Source of the DNA: Methylobacterium currus | GTDB lineage: Bacteria > Pseudomonadota > Alphaproteobacteria > Rhizobiales > Beijerinckiaceae | Length of the DNA: 64,000 nucleotides | Assembly: GCF_003058325.1 (NCBI RefSeq) | Contig: NZ_CP028843.1 | Location: 1,355,501-1,419,500, forward strand | Reading direction: 5' to 3' | Shown here: piece by piece, positions 9,115 through 19,178 of the stretch | Layout of the letters: each line of letters begins with the position of its first letter | Position numbering within the stretch: the first letter of the stretch is position 1 | Notes under the pieces: model-generated | Database searches by the model: none | Seen by the model: only the letters and a program-made list of their open reading frames with translations | Told to the model about the DNA's origin: nothing | Translations under genes and position numbers: made by a program

Positions 9115-9963
9115 GTGCGGATCGCCCTGTTCACCCTCGAGGCCCTGCCCAATGCCCGGGCTGTGCGCCGCTTCGTCGCCGACCATGCCGCGCGGATCGC
9201 CTTCGTGGGCCTGTCCGACCCCGAGCGGCCGAGCACCGGCGGGCTGACCGGCCAGGTGCGGCGCCACCTCGCGCGCTCCGGGCCCGGCTTCCTGCCCTAC
9301 CTCGCGGTGAATTTCGGCCTGCCCGACCTTGCCCGGGGCCTCGCTCCCGCGACGCAGGCGCTCTCCGGCAGCCGCGACGTGCCGGAGGCGACGCCCCTGC
9401 GCACCCTGTGCCGGCGCCTCGGCCTGCCGCACGCCACCATCACCGACGTGAACGGGCCGCAGGTAACCGGATTCTTGCGCCAGCACCGGGCCGACCTGAT
9501 CCTGTCTTTCCACTTCGACCAGATCTTCGACGCCGCGACCCTCGCGGCGGCCCCGAAGGGGGGCCTCAACGTCCATCCTTCACTGCTGCCGCGCCATCGC
9601 GGCCCGGTGCCGACCCTGCACGCGCTGCTGGAGGACAGGCCGGATTTCGGCGTCACCGTGCACCGGCTAGCGCCGGCGATCGATGCCGGGGGGATCCTGG
9701 CGCAAGCGCCGGTGGCGCTGCCCGAGGGCGTCACCGCCTCGCGGGCAGCCGTGCTGCTGCACGAGGCCGGGCGGCCGCTGCTGGAAGGTGTGCTGGCGGA
9801 AGCGGAGCGGGCGGGCGCATTGCCGGAGGGGCGGCGCGTCCCGGTCCTGCCCTATTGCGGCTTCCCGACACCGGCGCAGCTGCGCGACCTGAAGCGGCGG
9901 GGCCGGAGGCTCGTCGATGCCGGGGATCTGCGGGAGGCCTTGAGCCTGTCGCTCAAGCCGTAG
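9115..9963 (+). CDS. Formyltransferase-fold protein (methionyl-tRNA/GAR formyltransferase N-terminal family)
   Basis: This 282-residue protein has the formyltransferase N-terminal fold. The catalytic triad is visible: Asn and His in LNVHPSLLPRHRGPVP (near residues 151-153), and Asp in AIDAGGILAQ (near 189). These residues move a formyl group from 10-formyl-tetrahydrofolate to an amine. It is not housekeeping Fmt: the C-terminal tRNA-binding domain is absent, and the context is capsule genes. It probably N-formylates an amino-sugar or amino-lipid. The GTG start has only a weak ribosome site and may rely on read-through from the SDR. It is convergent with the rkpG-like gene. Confidence 0.8.
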   Translation: MRIALFTLEALPNARAVRRFVADHAARIAFVGLSDPERPSTGGLTGQVRRHLARSGPGFLPYLAVNFGLPDLARGLAPATQALSGSRDVPEATPLRTLCRRLGLPHATITDVNGPQVTGFLRQHRADLILSFHFDQIFDAATLAAAPKGGLNVHPSLLPRHRGPVPTLHALLEDRPDFGVTVHRLAPAIDAGGILAQAPVALPEGVTASRAAVLLHEAGRPLLEGVLAEAERAGALPEGRRVPVLPYCGFPTPAQLRDLKRRGRRLVDAGDLREALSLSLKP

Positions 9964-9996
9964 GCGGGGGCCCCGGCCGGCCCCCGCGCGAAGCCC

Positions 9997-11367
9997 TCAC
10001 GCCCGCCGCGACATCAGCCGCTCGACCAGCGAGCCGCCCTGGTTCAGCTCGTCGAGCTCGTCGGCGAGCACCGTCACGGTCTCGCGGATCTGCTCAGGGC
10101 TATGCTCGGAGGTAATGAAGAAGCGCAGGCGCGACGAGCGTTCCGGCACCGCCGGGTGGATGATCGGCTGCACGTTGATGCCGCGCTTGAACAGCCGGTC
10201 GGACAGGGTCACGGCCTTGAGCGAATCGCCGAGGATCACCGGGACCACGGCGAGGCCGAGGCTGGTGCCGGTATCGAGGCCGCGCTCGCGGGCGGTCGCG
10301 AGGAACAGGGCGCCGTTGCGGCGCAGGCGCGCCACCCGCTCCGGCTCGCGCTGCATCAGCGCCAGCGAGGCGGTGGCGGCGGCGGCCAGCGGCGGCGACA
10401 GGCCGACCGAGTAGACGAAGCCGCCCGCGGTGCATTTCAGCAGTTCGACCAGCGCCGCGGCACCCGCGATGTAGCCGCCGCAGGAGGACAGCGTCTTCGA
10501 CAGCGTGCCCATCCAGATGTCGACGCTGCCGGGGGGCACGTCGCAATGCTCGTGCAGGCCGTGGCCGTCCTGGCCCAGCACGCCGAGGCCGTGGGCGTCG
10601 TCCACCATCAGCCAGGCGCCGTAGCGCTCCTTGAGGGCGACGACACCGGCAAGGTCGGGGGCGTCCCCGTCCATGCTGTAGAGGCCCTCGATCACGATCA
10701 GCGCCCGGCGATGCTCGTGGCGGGTCGCGTGCAGCAGCGATTCGAGGGCCTGGAGGTCGTTATGGGCGAAGCTGCGGCGCTGGGCGCCCGACAGCTGCGC
10801 GCCGGTGACCACGGAGTTGTGGATCAGGGCGTCGTGATAGATCACGTCGCCGGGCTCGAGCAGGGCCGCGATGGTCGCCACGTTGGTGGCGTGCCCGCTC
10901 ACCATCACCACGCAGGCCTCGGTGCCGTAATGGGCGGCGAGCGCCTTCTCGAGGGTGAGGTGGCCCGGGCGCTCGCCGGCGACGATCCGGCTGGCCGAGG
11001 ACGAGGTGCCGTAGGTGGCGAGCGCCGCTTGCGCCGCCGCGTTCACCTCCGGATGGCCGTTGAGCCCGAGATAGTCGTAGGACGAGAAGTTGGTGAAGGC
11101 GCGCCCGTCGATCCGCGTCGTGGCGCCGGCCTTGGCGTCGTGGACGCGGAAGAACGGGTTGCCGAGGCCGATCAGGTCGGCCGCGGAGCGCTGGAGCTTC
11201 AGCTCCTTGTAGGCCGGCAGGCTGTCGAAGCTCTGGGCCTGGGCGAGGGCGGGCTTGGGCGCCGGACGGGCCGGCGCCGGACGGACCGGAGCCTTGCCGA
11301 GACGGGCGGCGACGAAGCCCGCCAGGGCCTCGCGCCCGCCCGCGCCGTTGGAGGATCCGTGGCTCAT
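9997..11367 (-). CDS. rkpG: Alpha-oxoamine synthase (BioF/KBL/HemA family), RkpG-like
   Basis: This is a 456-residue fold-type I PLP enzyme. A proline/alanine-rich extension (residues ~15-60) precedes the core. Core landmarks: FSSYDYLGLNGHPEV near residue 100, SGHATN near 150, DDAHGLGVLG near 262 and the PLP lysine in GTLSKTLSSCGGY near 290. The family joins an acyl thioester to an amino acid with loss of CO2, giving an alpha-amino ketone. Its ATG overlaps the PKS TGA by four bases (ATGA, 11364-11367), so translation is coupled and the PKS-bound acyl chain is the likely substrate. RkpG of Sinorhizobium meliloti, needed for K-antigen, belongs to this family. The amino-acid partner cannot be told from sequence. 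Confidence 0.85.
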   Translation of the reverse strand: MSHGSSNGAGGREALAGFVAARLGKAPVRPAPARPAPKPALAQAQSFDSLPAYKELKLQRSAADLIGLGNPFFRVHDAKAGATTRIDGRAFTNFSSYDYLGLNGHPEVNAAAQAALATYGTSSSASRIVAGERPGHLTLEKALAAHYGTEACVVMVSGHATNVATIAALLEPGDVIYHDALIHNSVVTGAQLSGAQRRSFAHNDLQALESLLHATRHEHRRALIVIEGLYSMDGDAPDLAGVVALKERYGAWLMVDDAHGLGVLGQDGHGLHEHCDVPPGSVDIWMGTLSKTLSSCGGYIAGAAALVELLKCTAGGFVYSVGLSPPLAAAATASLALMQREPERVARLRRNGALFLATARERGLDTGTSLGLAVVPVILGDSLKAVTLSDRLFKRGINVQPIIHPAVPERSSRLRFFITSEHSPEQIRETVTVLADELDELNQGGSLVERLMSRRA

Positions 11368-14300
11368 TGGGTGATGACCTTGATGTCCTGGCTGTTCTTC
11401 TCGACCAGCGCCTGGAGCGATTGAAGGGCCTCCGCGTCGGCCGCCTCCACGCCGCCATGGCGCTGCGACAGGCTGAGCACCGCCGCCGCGCTCTCGTCGA
11501 CCGGAGCCGCCACCGACTGGATCAGGGTGTCGGCGAGCTCGGTGACGGTCTGGCCGCTCGACACGCCGGAGGGCGGCGCGTCGAGGCCGAAGCGCTCCTG
11601 CAGGCTGGCGCCGAGCTCGACGCCCATCAGCGAGTCGAGGCCGATCTCCGAGAGCTGGCGCACCCGGCTGATGTCGTCCTTCGGCAGGCGCAGGATGCGG
11701 GCGATGTCCTCCACGATGGCGTCGGCGACGGTCTTGCGGACGTCGTCGAGGTCGTGGGCGCGGAGCAGGCCCGCGATGCTGATCGCGGCCTGCCCGCCGG
11801 ACTCCGCCTGCTGCTCCGAGCCGAGGCTGGCATAGCTCGGGGAGCGCAGGGTGGCGAGGCGCTCGCGGGCCTTGCCCCAATGCATCGCCGCGATGGCGAT
11901 CACCGCGTCGTCGGGCGCCGTGCCCTGCATCCCCAGTGCCTCGGCCATCAGGTCGAGGGACTTGCGGGCATCGACCGGGGTCACGCCGACGCGGCCGGCG
12001 AGGGTCTCCATCACCGCCTTGTTGCGGGCGAGCACGCCCACGTCGCCGATGGCGCCCCAGGCCACCGCCAGGGCCGGCAGGCCGAGGCGGCGGCGCTGGC
12101 GGGCCAGGCCCTCCATGAAGCCGTTGGCGGCGACGTAGGAGCCCTGGCCCGGATTGCCGATGAAGGTCGTGGCCGAGGAGAACAGCACGAAGTAGTCGAG
12201 CGCCCGGTCGCGGGTGAGGGCGTCGAGATGGCCGGCGCCGATCACCTTGGGGGCGATCACCGCCTCGAGGGCGGTGGCCTCGAGGTTGGCGATCAGGCCG
12301 TCCTGCAGCACCATCGCGCCGTGGATGATGCCGGCGAGCTTGGGACCCTTGGCCTCGACGCGCGTGATCAGGCGCTGCACCGCGGCGCGGTCGGTGATGT
12401 CGCAGGATTCCACCTGGACCGCGACGCCGCGGGCCGTGAGATCGGCGATCGCCGAGAGCGCCGCCTCGCCCGTGGGCGCCTTGCGGCCGACGAGAGCGAT
12501 GTGGCGCGCGCCCCGGTCGGCGAGCCAGCGCGCCGCCTCGATGCCGAAGCCCCCGAGGCCCCCGGTGACGAGGTGGACGCGGTCGGGCGCCACCACGAAG
12601 GGCTTCGTCGTCTCGGCCGGGATCGTGCCGGCCTTCGGCGGCGCGATCACGATCTTACCGACGTGACCCGATTGTTGCATGAGCCGGAACGCGTCCGACA
12701 CTTCTTCCGCCGCGAAGGGCTGGAAGGGTAGCGCCTTCAGGCTGCCGTCGGTGAAGAGCGCCATCACCTCGCGGAACAGCCGCTTGCCTTCCTCCGGCTG
12801 GAACTGGAGCAGCTGGTCCAGGTCGACGCCGAAATAGGACAGGTTCCGGCGGAACGGCCGCAGGCCGATATGGGTGTTGGCGACGTAGTCGCGCTTGCCC
12901 AGCTCGACGAAGCGCCCGAAGGGCTTGAGCGCGTTGAGGCTGCGCTCCATCGCCTCGCCGAACAGGCTGTTGAGCACCACGTCGACGCCGTCGCCGGTGA
13001 TGCGGCGGATGTCGTCGACGAAGGCGAGCGAGCGCGAATCGAGCACGTGCTCGGCGCCGAGCGCCTTGACCAGCGCCCGCTTCTCGTTCGAGCCGGCGGT
13101 GGCGATGACCCGGGCGCCGCGCATCCGGGCGATCTGGAGCGCCGCGAGGCCGACGCCGCCGGCGCCGCCATGGACCAGCACCCACTCGCCGGCCTTGAGG
13201 CGGGCGAGCGTCACCAGGCCGTAAAAGGCGGTGAGGAAGGCCACCGGCGTGGTGGCGGCGGCCTCCGGCGACAACCCCTCGGGAGCCGCCGCCACGACCA
13301 TCTCGGGCACCACGATATGGGTCGAGAAGCCGGACTGGGCGAAGGCCACCACCCGGTCGCCGGGCTTGAAGGCGGTCACGCCCGCCCCCACCGCCGCGAC
13401 GCGGCCGGCGCATTCGAGGCCGAGCCGCGGGCCGGCGAAGCCGTCCTCGAGGATCTCCTCGGGCAGCATCGACAGGGCCCAGAGCACGTCGCGGAAGTTG
13501 AGGCCGGTGGCCTCGACCGCGATCTCGATCTCGCCCGCACCGGGGGCGGCGCGCTCGGCCGGGCCCCAATGCATCTCGTTGAGGCCGCCCGTGGTGCTGC
13601 GCTCGAGCCGCGCGGCGGGCGCCGCGGGACCGGAGCGGCGAGCCGGACGCGCGCCCTGCGAGAAGCGCACCACCCGGGTGCGGTCGTCGTCGACCACGAT
13701 CTCGGTCTCCGGCGTGCCGGACAGGATCAGGTCGCGCAGGCGCTCGGCGGCGCGCTTCGACGGGATCGCCGTCGACAGGTCGATGCGGCGCACGTCGAGG
13801 CTCGCCACCTCGTTGGCGAGCGTCCGGGTAAAGGCCCAGACGCCGGCCTCGACGCCGCAGGCGAGCCCGCCGCGGTCGCGGGTGGCGCCGGGGCAGACCA
13901 CCCAGAGCCGGGTCGGGCGGCTGCCGAGATGCTCGACGCAGCGCTTGAGCCCGAGGCAGCGCTCGCGCAAGCGCTCGGCCGGCTCGCCGCCGCGGTTGAA
14001 GGCCCCGGCGAGGTAGACCACCGTATCGGGCGTCTCGCGCTCCAGCTCGCGCAAGGAGGCCTCGGAATCGAGGATGATCGAGACGTGGACCCCGCTCGCG
14101 ACCAGGAGGGTCGCCAGCGACGAGGCGGTCTCGGCCGCGAACTCGTCCTCGGAGCCGATCACGAAGGCGAAGCTCTGGCCGGAGGCCGCCTTCGGCCGGG
14201 GCGGGGCTTCCGCCAGCAGCAGGAGGTCGTTGCCGTTGCGGGTGACGGCGCGGTCCGCCGCGACCTTGACGAGGCCGACGGCGCTCAACGAGCGCTGCCA

Positions 14301-17300
14301 GCCCGCCACGTCGTCGAGGCGCCCGACCGGCACCTCGCCTGTGGTCTCGAACCAGCCCGGGGTGAGGCCGAACACCATGTCACGGAACAGCGAGGCGCCG
14401 GGCTCGACCGCCGCGAACAGTCCGCCGGCCGCCAGCGACGCGGCCAGCGGGGTCAGGAGGTCGCGGGAGGCGCGGTGGAGCCCGTCGCTCGCCAGCACAG
14501 CGTCGAAGGCGGCGAGCCCGAGGGTGGCCGGGTCCTCCACGACCGTGACGCCGGCCGGCAGCGCGAGGCGGGCGCGCTCGGCGAGGCGCCGGTCGGCCTC
14601 GAAGACCGTCAGGTGTGCCTCGTGCAATCCGGCGAAGGTCGCGACCTGGGCCGAGAGGGGCCCGAACCCGACCTGGAGCAGGCGCAGGGCCCGGTCGCGC
14701 GGCAGCGAGGCGGCGCTGTCGGAGAGGAGCCGCATCACCGCGTCGGCGGAGGCCCGCACGGTGGCGCCGCGGAGCGAGAACGCGTCGAGGGCCGCCTGCG
14801 GCAGGGACGGGGCGTCCGAGAGGGTGCCGGCGAGGATGCGCGACACCACGGCGCCGAGATCGGCGCAGAGCAGAAGCTCCGCCGACAGCTCCGGATGGTC
14901 CGCCGCGATCCAGCGCATGATCTCGTCGGGCGCAGGGAGAGTGACGTCGGCGCGCAGGCGCCAGCGTCCGTCGCCCGCACCGTCCGCCAGGCCGCTGACC
15001 TCGAGCGCCATGAGCTGGTTGACGAGCCAGGGCCGCAAGCCCGCCGGGAGCCGGCGCGAGGCCGCGACGTCGACGACGCCGCCGACCGCCAGACCGCGGG
15101 CCAGCCGGTCGGCGAGCGAGGTCGCCCAGCCTTCGAGCAGCATGTGGCCGGCGCCCAAACCCGCCTCACCGGTCGCCGTGACCGCGCCGGCCTGCCGGCG
15201 CACCAGGGCCGCGATGGCGGGCTGCGGCTCGAGGGCGATCGCCGTCGGCTCGGTGGCGAGCTCGGTGAACTGGCGGATCGCGAAGGCGTCGAGGTCGTTG
15301 CCCGCCTTCATGCGCAGGGCCTGGAACCGGCCCTCGCGCAAGGTGGCGACCACCTCGCCGGCCGCATCGACCAGGGTGAAGTCGGCCAGGATGCTGCGCT
15401 CGTTGCAGCGCCGCGTGCGGATCACCGCCCGGGCGATCACCGCGCCGGGGCGCACGAGGCGGATCTCGCCGAAGCGGATCGGCACGTAGGCCCGGCTCGC
15501 CGCCTCGCCGAGGAGGTCGGCGAAGAGCAGGATCAATCCGTGGAAACAGGAATCGAGGCTCGCCGGCGCCAGCCCATAGCGGGCATTCGCCTCGGCCGGC
15601 ATCAGATCGGAGACGATGGTGGCGTCGTCGAGCCGGGCCGAACGGGCGACCTGCCGGAAGGTCGGACCGAAGCCGAGGCCGGAGGCCTTGGCGCGGGCGT
15701 AGAGCGCCTCGCCCTCGACCGAGGTCTCGGAGGGCAGGGGCGCCATGTCGCGGCCGGTGAGGCGCGGCGGCGGCGGCGTCTCGCCCTCGACCAGCTTGGC
15801 GACGGCGTGGAGCTGCCAGGGCGCCTGGCTCAGGCGCGGCCGGGACAGGATCTGCACCAGGTTGGCGCCCGGCGCGAACCGGGACAGCACCTCGCGCACC
15901 GCGTCCTCGGCGAAGACCATCGGCTGCTGGATCTCGAGATCCGCCAGCGTCACGCTCTCGGAGCGCACGATCTCGCGGCCGACCGCCAGCGCCATCTCGG
16001 CGAAGGCGGCGCCGGGCATGATCGCCTGGCCGTCGATGCGGTGGTCGTCGAGGTCGGGCACCGTCGCGACGTCGAGATGCGCCACCCATTCCAGCCCGTC
16101 CGGGCCCTGGCGGGCCCCGATCAGCGGATGATAGGGCCGGGCGCTCGCCGGGTTCATCGCCTCGGCGGTCTCGGGCAGGCGGAAGACCTTGCGCTGCCAG
16201 GGATAGTGCGGCAGCGCGACGGTCCCGGCCGGATCGGCGCCGAAGGCCACCTCCTCGTCGACCGCGGCACCCGCGGCGAGCGCCGCCGCGAGGGCGCGGC
16301 GGAACGGGTCGGCCTCCAGGGTCTTCTTCGGCAGCACGCCGACGGTGGCGGCATCGAGGCCGAGCGGCTCCAGGCAATCGCCGATATGGGGCAGCAGGGT
16401 CGGGCGCGGGCCGACCTCGACGAAGATCCGGGCGCCGGCTTGCGCCGCGGCCTGGACCGCTGCGCTGAACCGCACCGGCTCGCGGATGTTGCGCCACCAG
16501 TAGCCGGCGTCGAAGGCGCGTCCGTCGAGCACGTCGCCGGTCACCGTCGAGGCGAGGGGCACGGTCCCGGAGGCGGGCGCGAGACCGGCGAGGTCGCGCC
16601 GCAGCGGCGCCTCGATCGGGTCCATCAGCCGGCCGTGGAAGGCGTAGTCGAGGTCGAGCTTGCGGCCGCGGCGGCGCTTGCGGGCGAGCGCCTTCATGGC
16701 GGCATCGATGACCGCCACGGGACCCGCCACCGTCACGGCCTTCGGGCTGTTGTAGGCGGCGATGTCGAGCTCGGGATAATCGGCGAGGAAGGTCTGCACC
16801 TCCTCCACGGGAGCGAGCAGTACCGCCATGGTGCCGAGCCCGCGGGTCGCCTCCTGGTGCTTCGAGCGGTAGAAGATGACCTTCACCGCCTGGTCGAGGG
16901 TCAGGATGCCGGCGGCCTCGGCGGCGCCGATCTCGCCGACCGAGTGGCCGACGATCGCGGTCGGCGCGAGGCCGATCGCCCGCAGGGCCGCGGTGGAAGC
17001 GGCCTCGATGGCGAAGATCAGCGGCTGCGACACGCTGGTGAGGGCGAGGCGCTCCTCCAGGTCGTCGGCGAAGAGCGCGTCCTTCAGCGACCAGCCGGCG
17101 AGCGGCCGGAACAGGGCGTCGGTCTCGTCGAAGCGGGCGCGGAAGACCGGGTTGAGGGAATAGGCGTCCCGGCCCATCCCGGCCCATTGGCTGCCATTGC
17201 CCGAATACACGAAGGCGACGCCGCCGGCGCGCTCGACCGCGGTGGCGACGACCGCCGCCGGGGTCTCCTCGCCCTCGGCGACGCTGCGCAGCACCTCGGC

Positions 17301-18824
17301 CACGCCCTCGGCGCCGAGGTCGCGCAGCGGGATCGCGGCACGGACCGGCAGGCGCTCGCGGCGATGCGCGGCGGCCGCGGCGACGCGGGCGATCTCGGCC
17401 GCATCCGCCCCGTCGAGGCGGGCGGCGTAATCCTGGGCGAGGTCGGCGAGCGCGGCCTTGGTCTGGGCCGAGACCAGCAGGACTTCCGGTGCCGCTGCCG
17501 GCGCGGAGGGCGCGGCCGAGACCGGCGCCGGGTCGGTCAGGATGACGTGGGCATTGGTGCCGCCGAAGCCGAACGAGTTCACGCCGGCGAAGCGCTCCTG
17601 GCCGGTGCGGGGCAGGGGGCGCAACTCGCGATTGACCGCGAGGTTCAGCTCGTCGAACGGGATCGCCGGGTTGAGCTCGGCGCTGTGCAGCGAGGGCGGC
17701 AGCAGGTCGTGCTCCAGCGCCAGGCTGGCCTTGAGCAGGCCGGCCAGGCCGGAGACCGGCTCGGTATGGCCGATATTGGTCTTGATCGAGCCGATCGGCA
17801 GGGGCGCCGAGCGGCCACGGCCGAGCTTGCCGCCGATGGCGCCGGCCTCGATCGGGTCGCCCACCGGGGTGCCGGTGCCGTGCGCCTCCACGAAGGCGAT
17901 CGCATCCAGGGCGACCCCGGCCTCGCGGTAGATCTCGTCGAGCAGCGCTCCTTGAGCGTAGCCCGACGGCAGGGAGATGCCGGTGGTGCGCCCGTCGGAA
18001 TTGACCTTCGAGGCGGCGATCACGCCGCGCACCGTCGCGCCGTTGCGGGCGGCGGCCTGCGCGGATTGCAGCACCAGGACGACGCCGCCCTCGGCGCGCA
18101 CGTAGCCGTCGGCGCTGGCCGAGAAGGCCTGGCACAGGCCCGTCCGCGACAGCATCGAGGCGTTGGAGAACGACACGAAGTTGAACGGGCTCACCAGCAG
18201 GTTGACGCCTGCCACCACGGCCGTGTCGATCCGCCCCGAGGCGATCGCCGCCACCGCGGCGTCGAGGGCGACGAGGGACGACGAGCAGGCGGTGTCGAGG
18301 GTGAAGCTCGGCCCCTTCAGGTCGAAGATGTAGGAAATGCGGTTCGACAGGATCGACAGCGTGTTGCCGGTCGCCGCATAGGCGTCGCCGGACGCGGCGT
18401 CGAGCACCCGCAGGTTGCCGTAATCGAGCGAGGAGGCGCCCACGAACACGCCGATCGGGCTGCCGGCGACGGCGGACGGGCGCAGGCCCGCGCTCTCCAG
18501 CGCCTCCCAGGTCAGCTCCAGCAGCAGGCGCTGCTGCGGGTCCATCTGCTCGGCCTCGCGGGGCGAGATGCCGAACACGGAGGGATCGAAGGACCAGGGA
18601 TCGTCGATGACGCCGGCGGCCCAGGTGTAGCTCTTGCCGCGCTCCTGCGCCCGGGGATGCCCCATGCGCTCGAGGGACCAGCGGTCCTCCGGGATGCGCG
18701 AGACGGCGCACCGTCCCTCGATGAGCATCTGCCACAGGCTGTCGACGCCAGAGGCGCCCGGAAGCCGGCAGGCCCGACCGATGATCGCGATGTCAGGACG
18801 CTGTGTCACGTTCGATTCGCACAC
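11364..18824 (-). CDS. rkpA: Highly reducing type I polyketide/fatty acid synthase, RkpA-like
   Basis: This 2486-residue protein is one complete reducing module. KS spans ~8-430, with active Cys in DTACSSS near 180, His in EAHGTGT and KTNIGH. AT spans ~540-850, with GHSVGE near 628; the YAFHG motif suggests malonyl-CoA. DH has HxxxGxxxxP near 928 and DSCFH near 1092. A methyltransferase-like region lies at ~1370-1520 with a degenerate SAM motif. ER has a GGAGGVG motif near 1888, KR has TGGLGGFG near 2090 and GSYVAAN near 2228, and ACP has GLDSLMG near 2397. There is no thioesterase, so release probably falls to the coupled oxoamine synthase. Size and context match RkpA of Sinorhizobium meliloti, which makes a lipid needed for K-antigen. 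The start is GTG 18824 or GTG 18809. Confidence 0.92.
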   Translation of the reverse strand: MCESNVTQRPDIAIIGRACRLPGASGVDSLWQMLIEGRCAVSRIPEDRWSLERMGHPRAQERGKSYTWAAGVIDDPWSFDPSVFGISPREAEQMDPQQRLLLELTWEALESAGLRPSAVAGSPIGVFVGASSLDYGNLRVLDAASGDAYAATGNTLSILSNRISYIFDLKGPSFTLDTACSSSLVALDAAVAAIASGRIDTAVVAGVNLLVSPFNFVSFSNASMLSRTGLCQAFSASADGYVRAEGGVVLVLQSAQAAARNGATVRGVIAASKVNSDGRTTGISLPSGYAQGALLDEIYREAGVALDAIAFVEAHGTGTPVGDPIEAGAIGGKLGRGRSAPLPIGSIKTNIGHTEPVSGLAGLLKASLALEHDLLPPSLHSAELNPAIPFDELNLAVNRELRPLPRTGQERFAGVNSFGFGGTNAHVILTDPAPVSAAPSAPAAAPEVLLVSAQTKAALADLAQDYAARLDGADAAEIARVAAAAAHRRERLPVRAAIPLRDLGAEGVAEVLRSVAEGEETPAAVVATAVERAGGVAFVYSGNGSQWAGMGRDAYSLNPVFRARFDETDALFRPLAGWSLKDALFADDLEERLALTSVSQPLIFAIEAASTAALRAIGLAPTAIVGHSVGEIGAAEAAGILTLDQAVKVIFYRSKHQEATRGLGTMAVLLAPVEEVQTFLADYPELDIAAYNSPKAVTVAGPVAVIDAAMKALARKRRRGRKLDLDYAFHGRLMDPIEAPLRRDLAGLAPASGTVPLASTVTGDVLDGRAFDAGYWWRNIREPVRFSAAVQAAAQAGARIFVEVGPRPTLLPHIGDCLEPLGLDAATVGVLPKKTLEADPFRRALAAALAAGAAVDEEVAFGADPAGTVALPHYPWQRKVFRLPETAEAMNPASARPYHPLIGARQGPDGLEWVAHLDVATVPDLDDHRIDGQAIMPGAAFAEMALAVGREIVRSESVTLADLEIQQPMVFAEDAVREVLSRFAPGANLVQILSRPRLSQAPWQLHAVAKLVEGETPPPPRLTGRDMAPLPSETSVEGEALYARAKASGLGFGPTFRQVARSARLDDATIVSDLMPAEANARYGLAPASLDSCFHGLILLFADLLGEAASRAYVPIRFGEIRLVRPGAVIARAVIRTRRCNERSILADFTLVDAAGEVVATLREGRFQALRMKAGNDLDAFAIRQFTELATEPTAIALEPQPAIAALVRRQAGAVTATGEAGLGAGHMLLEGWATSLADRLARGLAVGGVVDVAASRRLPAGLRPWLVNQLMALEVSGLADGAGDGRWRLRADVTLPAPDEIMRWIAADHPELSAELLLCADLGAVVSRILAGTLSDAPSLPQAALDAFSLRGATVRASADAVMRLLSDSAASLPRDRALRLLQVGFGPLSAQVATFAGLHEAHLTVFEADRRLAERARLALPAGVTVVEDPATLGLAAFDAVLASDGLHRASRDLLTPLAASLAAGGLFAAVEPGASLFRDMVFGLTPGWFETTGEVPVGRLDDVAGWQRSLSAVGLVKVAADRAVTRNGNDLLLLAEAPPRPKAASGQSFAFVIGSEDEFAAETASSLATLLVASGVHVSIILDSEASLRELERETPDTVVYLAGAFNRGGEPAERLRERCLGLKRCVEHLGSRPTRLWVVCPGATRDRGGLACGVEAGVWAFTRTLANEVASLDVRRIDLSTAIPSKRAAERLRDLILSGTPETEIVVDDDRTRVVRFSQGARPARRSGPAAPAARLERSTTGGLNEMHWGPAERAAPGAGEIEIAVEATGLNFRDVLWALSMLPEEILEDGFAGPRLGLECAGRVAAVGAGVTAFKPGDRVVAFAQSGFSTHIVVPEMVVAAAPEGLSPEAAATTPVAFLTAFYGLVTLARLKAGEWVLVHGGAGGVGLAALQIARMRGARVIATAGSNEKRALVKALGAEHVLDSRSLAFVDDIRRITGDGVDVVLNSLFGEAMERSLNALKPFGRFVELGKRDYVANTHIGLRPFRRNLSYFGVDLDQLLQFQPEEGKRLFREVMALFTDGSLKALPFQPFAAEEVSDAFRLMQQSGHVGKIVIAPPKAGTIPAETTKPFVVAPDRVHLVTGGLGGFGIEAARWLADRGARHIALVGRKAPTGEAALSAIADLTARGVAVQVESCDITDRAAVQRLITRVEAKGPKLAGIIHGAMVLQDGLIANLEATALEAVIAPKVIGAGHLDALTRDRALDYFVLFSSATTFIGNPGQGSYVAANGFMEGLARQRRRLGLPALAVAWGAIGDVGVLARNKAVMETLAGRVGVTPVDARKSLDLMAEALGMQGTAPDDAVIAIAAMHWGKARERLATLRSPSYASLGSEQQAESGGQAAISIAGLLRAHDLDDVRKTVADAIVEDIARILRLPKDDISRVRQLSEIGLDSLMGVELGASLQERFGLDAPPSGVSSGQTVTELADTLIQSVAAPVDESAAAVLSLSQRHGGVEAADAEALQSLQALVEKNSQDIKVITQ

Positions 18825-19178
18825 GCTCTTTTACGGAGGACCGGACGCGACGGCGCCGCACCCGGGCATTCAACCCAACCCATAGTATGAGGCCCGCGCC
18901 GCGCCAACCCCGGAACGGCGCCACCCGCCCCGAAGAAGCAAGACTTGGCTCAAGTGTGACATCCCTTCATCAGTCGAAGTCCTGTCGCACAATCAGGCAC
19001 AACGCCTGCATACGCGATACAACACTGTCATCTGAAAGAAATGTCGGACTTCACAGACCATCCGGTTGAGCTTGACGCGATCCAGGCAGGGCCGGGGCGC
19101 GCTCGACACGTTAGACCCGATGAATCGGGTCGCAATGGGGCAGACCGGCGCGGGAATCGCCCGCGCGAGCGGTTGCGG
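18825..19178. other. Upstream region of rkpA, no gene seen
   Basis: 354 bases between the RAM-domain gene and rkpA, both leftward. No convincing frame on either strand. It includes an AT-richer part (18950-19045) that should carry the rkpA promoter. A weak AAGAG ribosome site precedes GTG 18824. Confidence 0.45.

Noticed and set aside
11627..11880. Upstream extension of the rkpG-like frame into the PKS
   Set aside because: The frame stays open, but homology to oxoamine synthases begins well after ATG 11367, which has the classic ATGA coupling.
14264..14714. Active C-methyltransferase in the PKS
   Set aside because: The glycine-rich SAM motif is not conserved, so activity is unlikely.
12870..18890. 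A 2006-codon open frame on the + strand opposite rkpA
   Set aside because: It is the antisense of the PKS gene. GC-rich third positions keep it open by chance. Its protein is Arg/Gly/His/Ala-rich and has no motifs.
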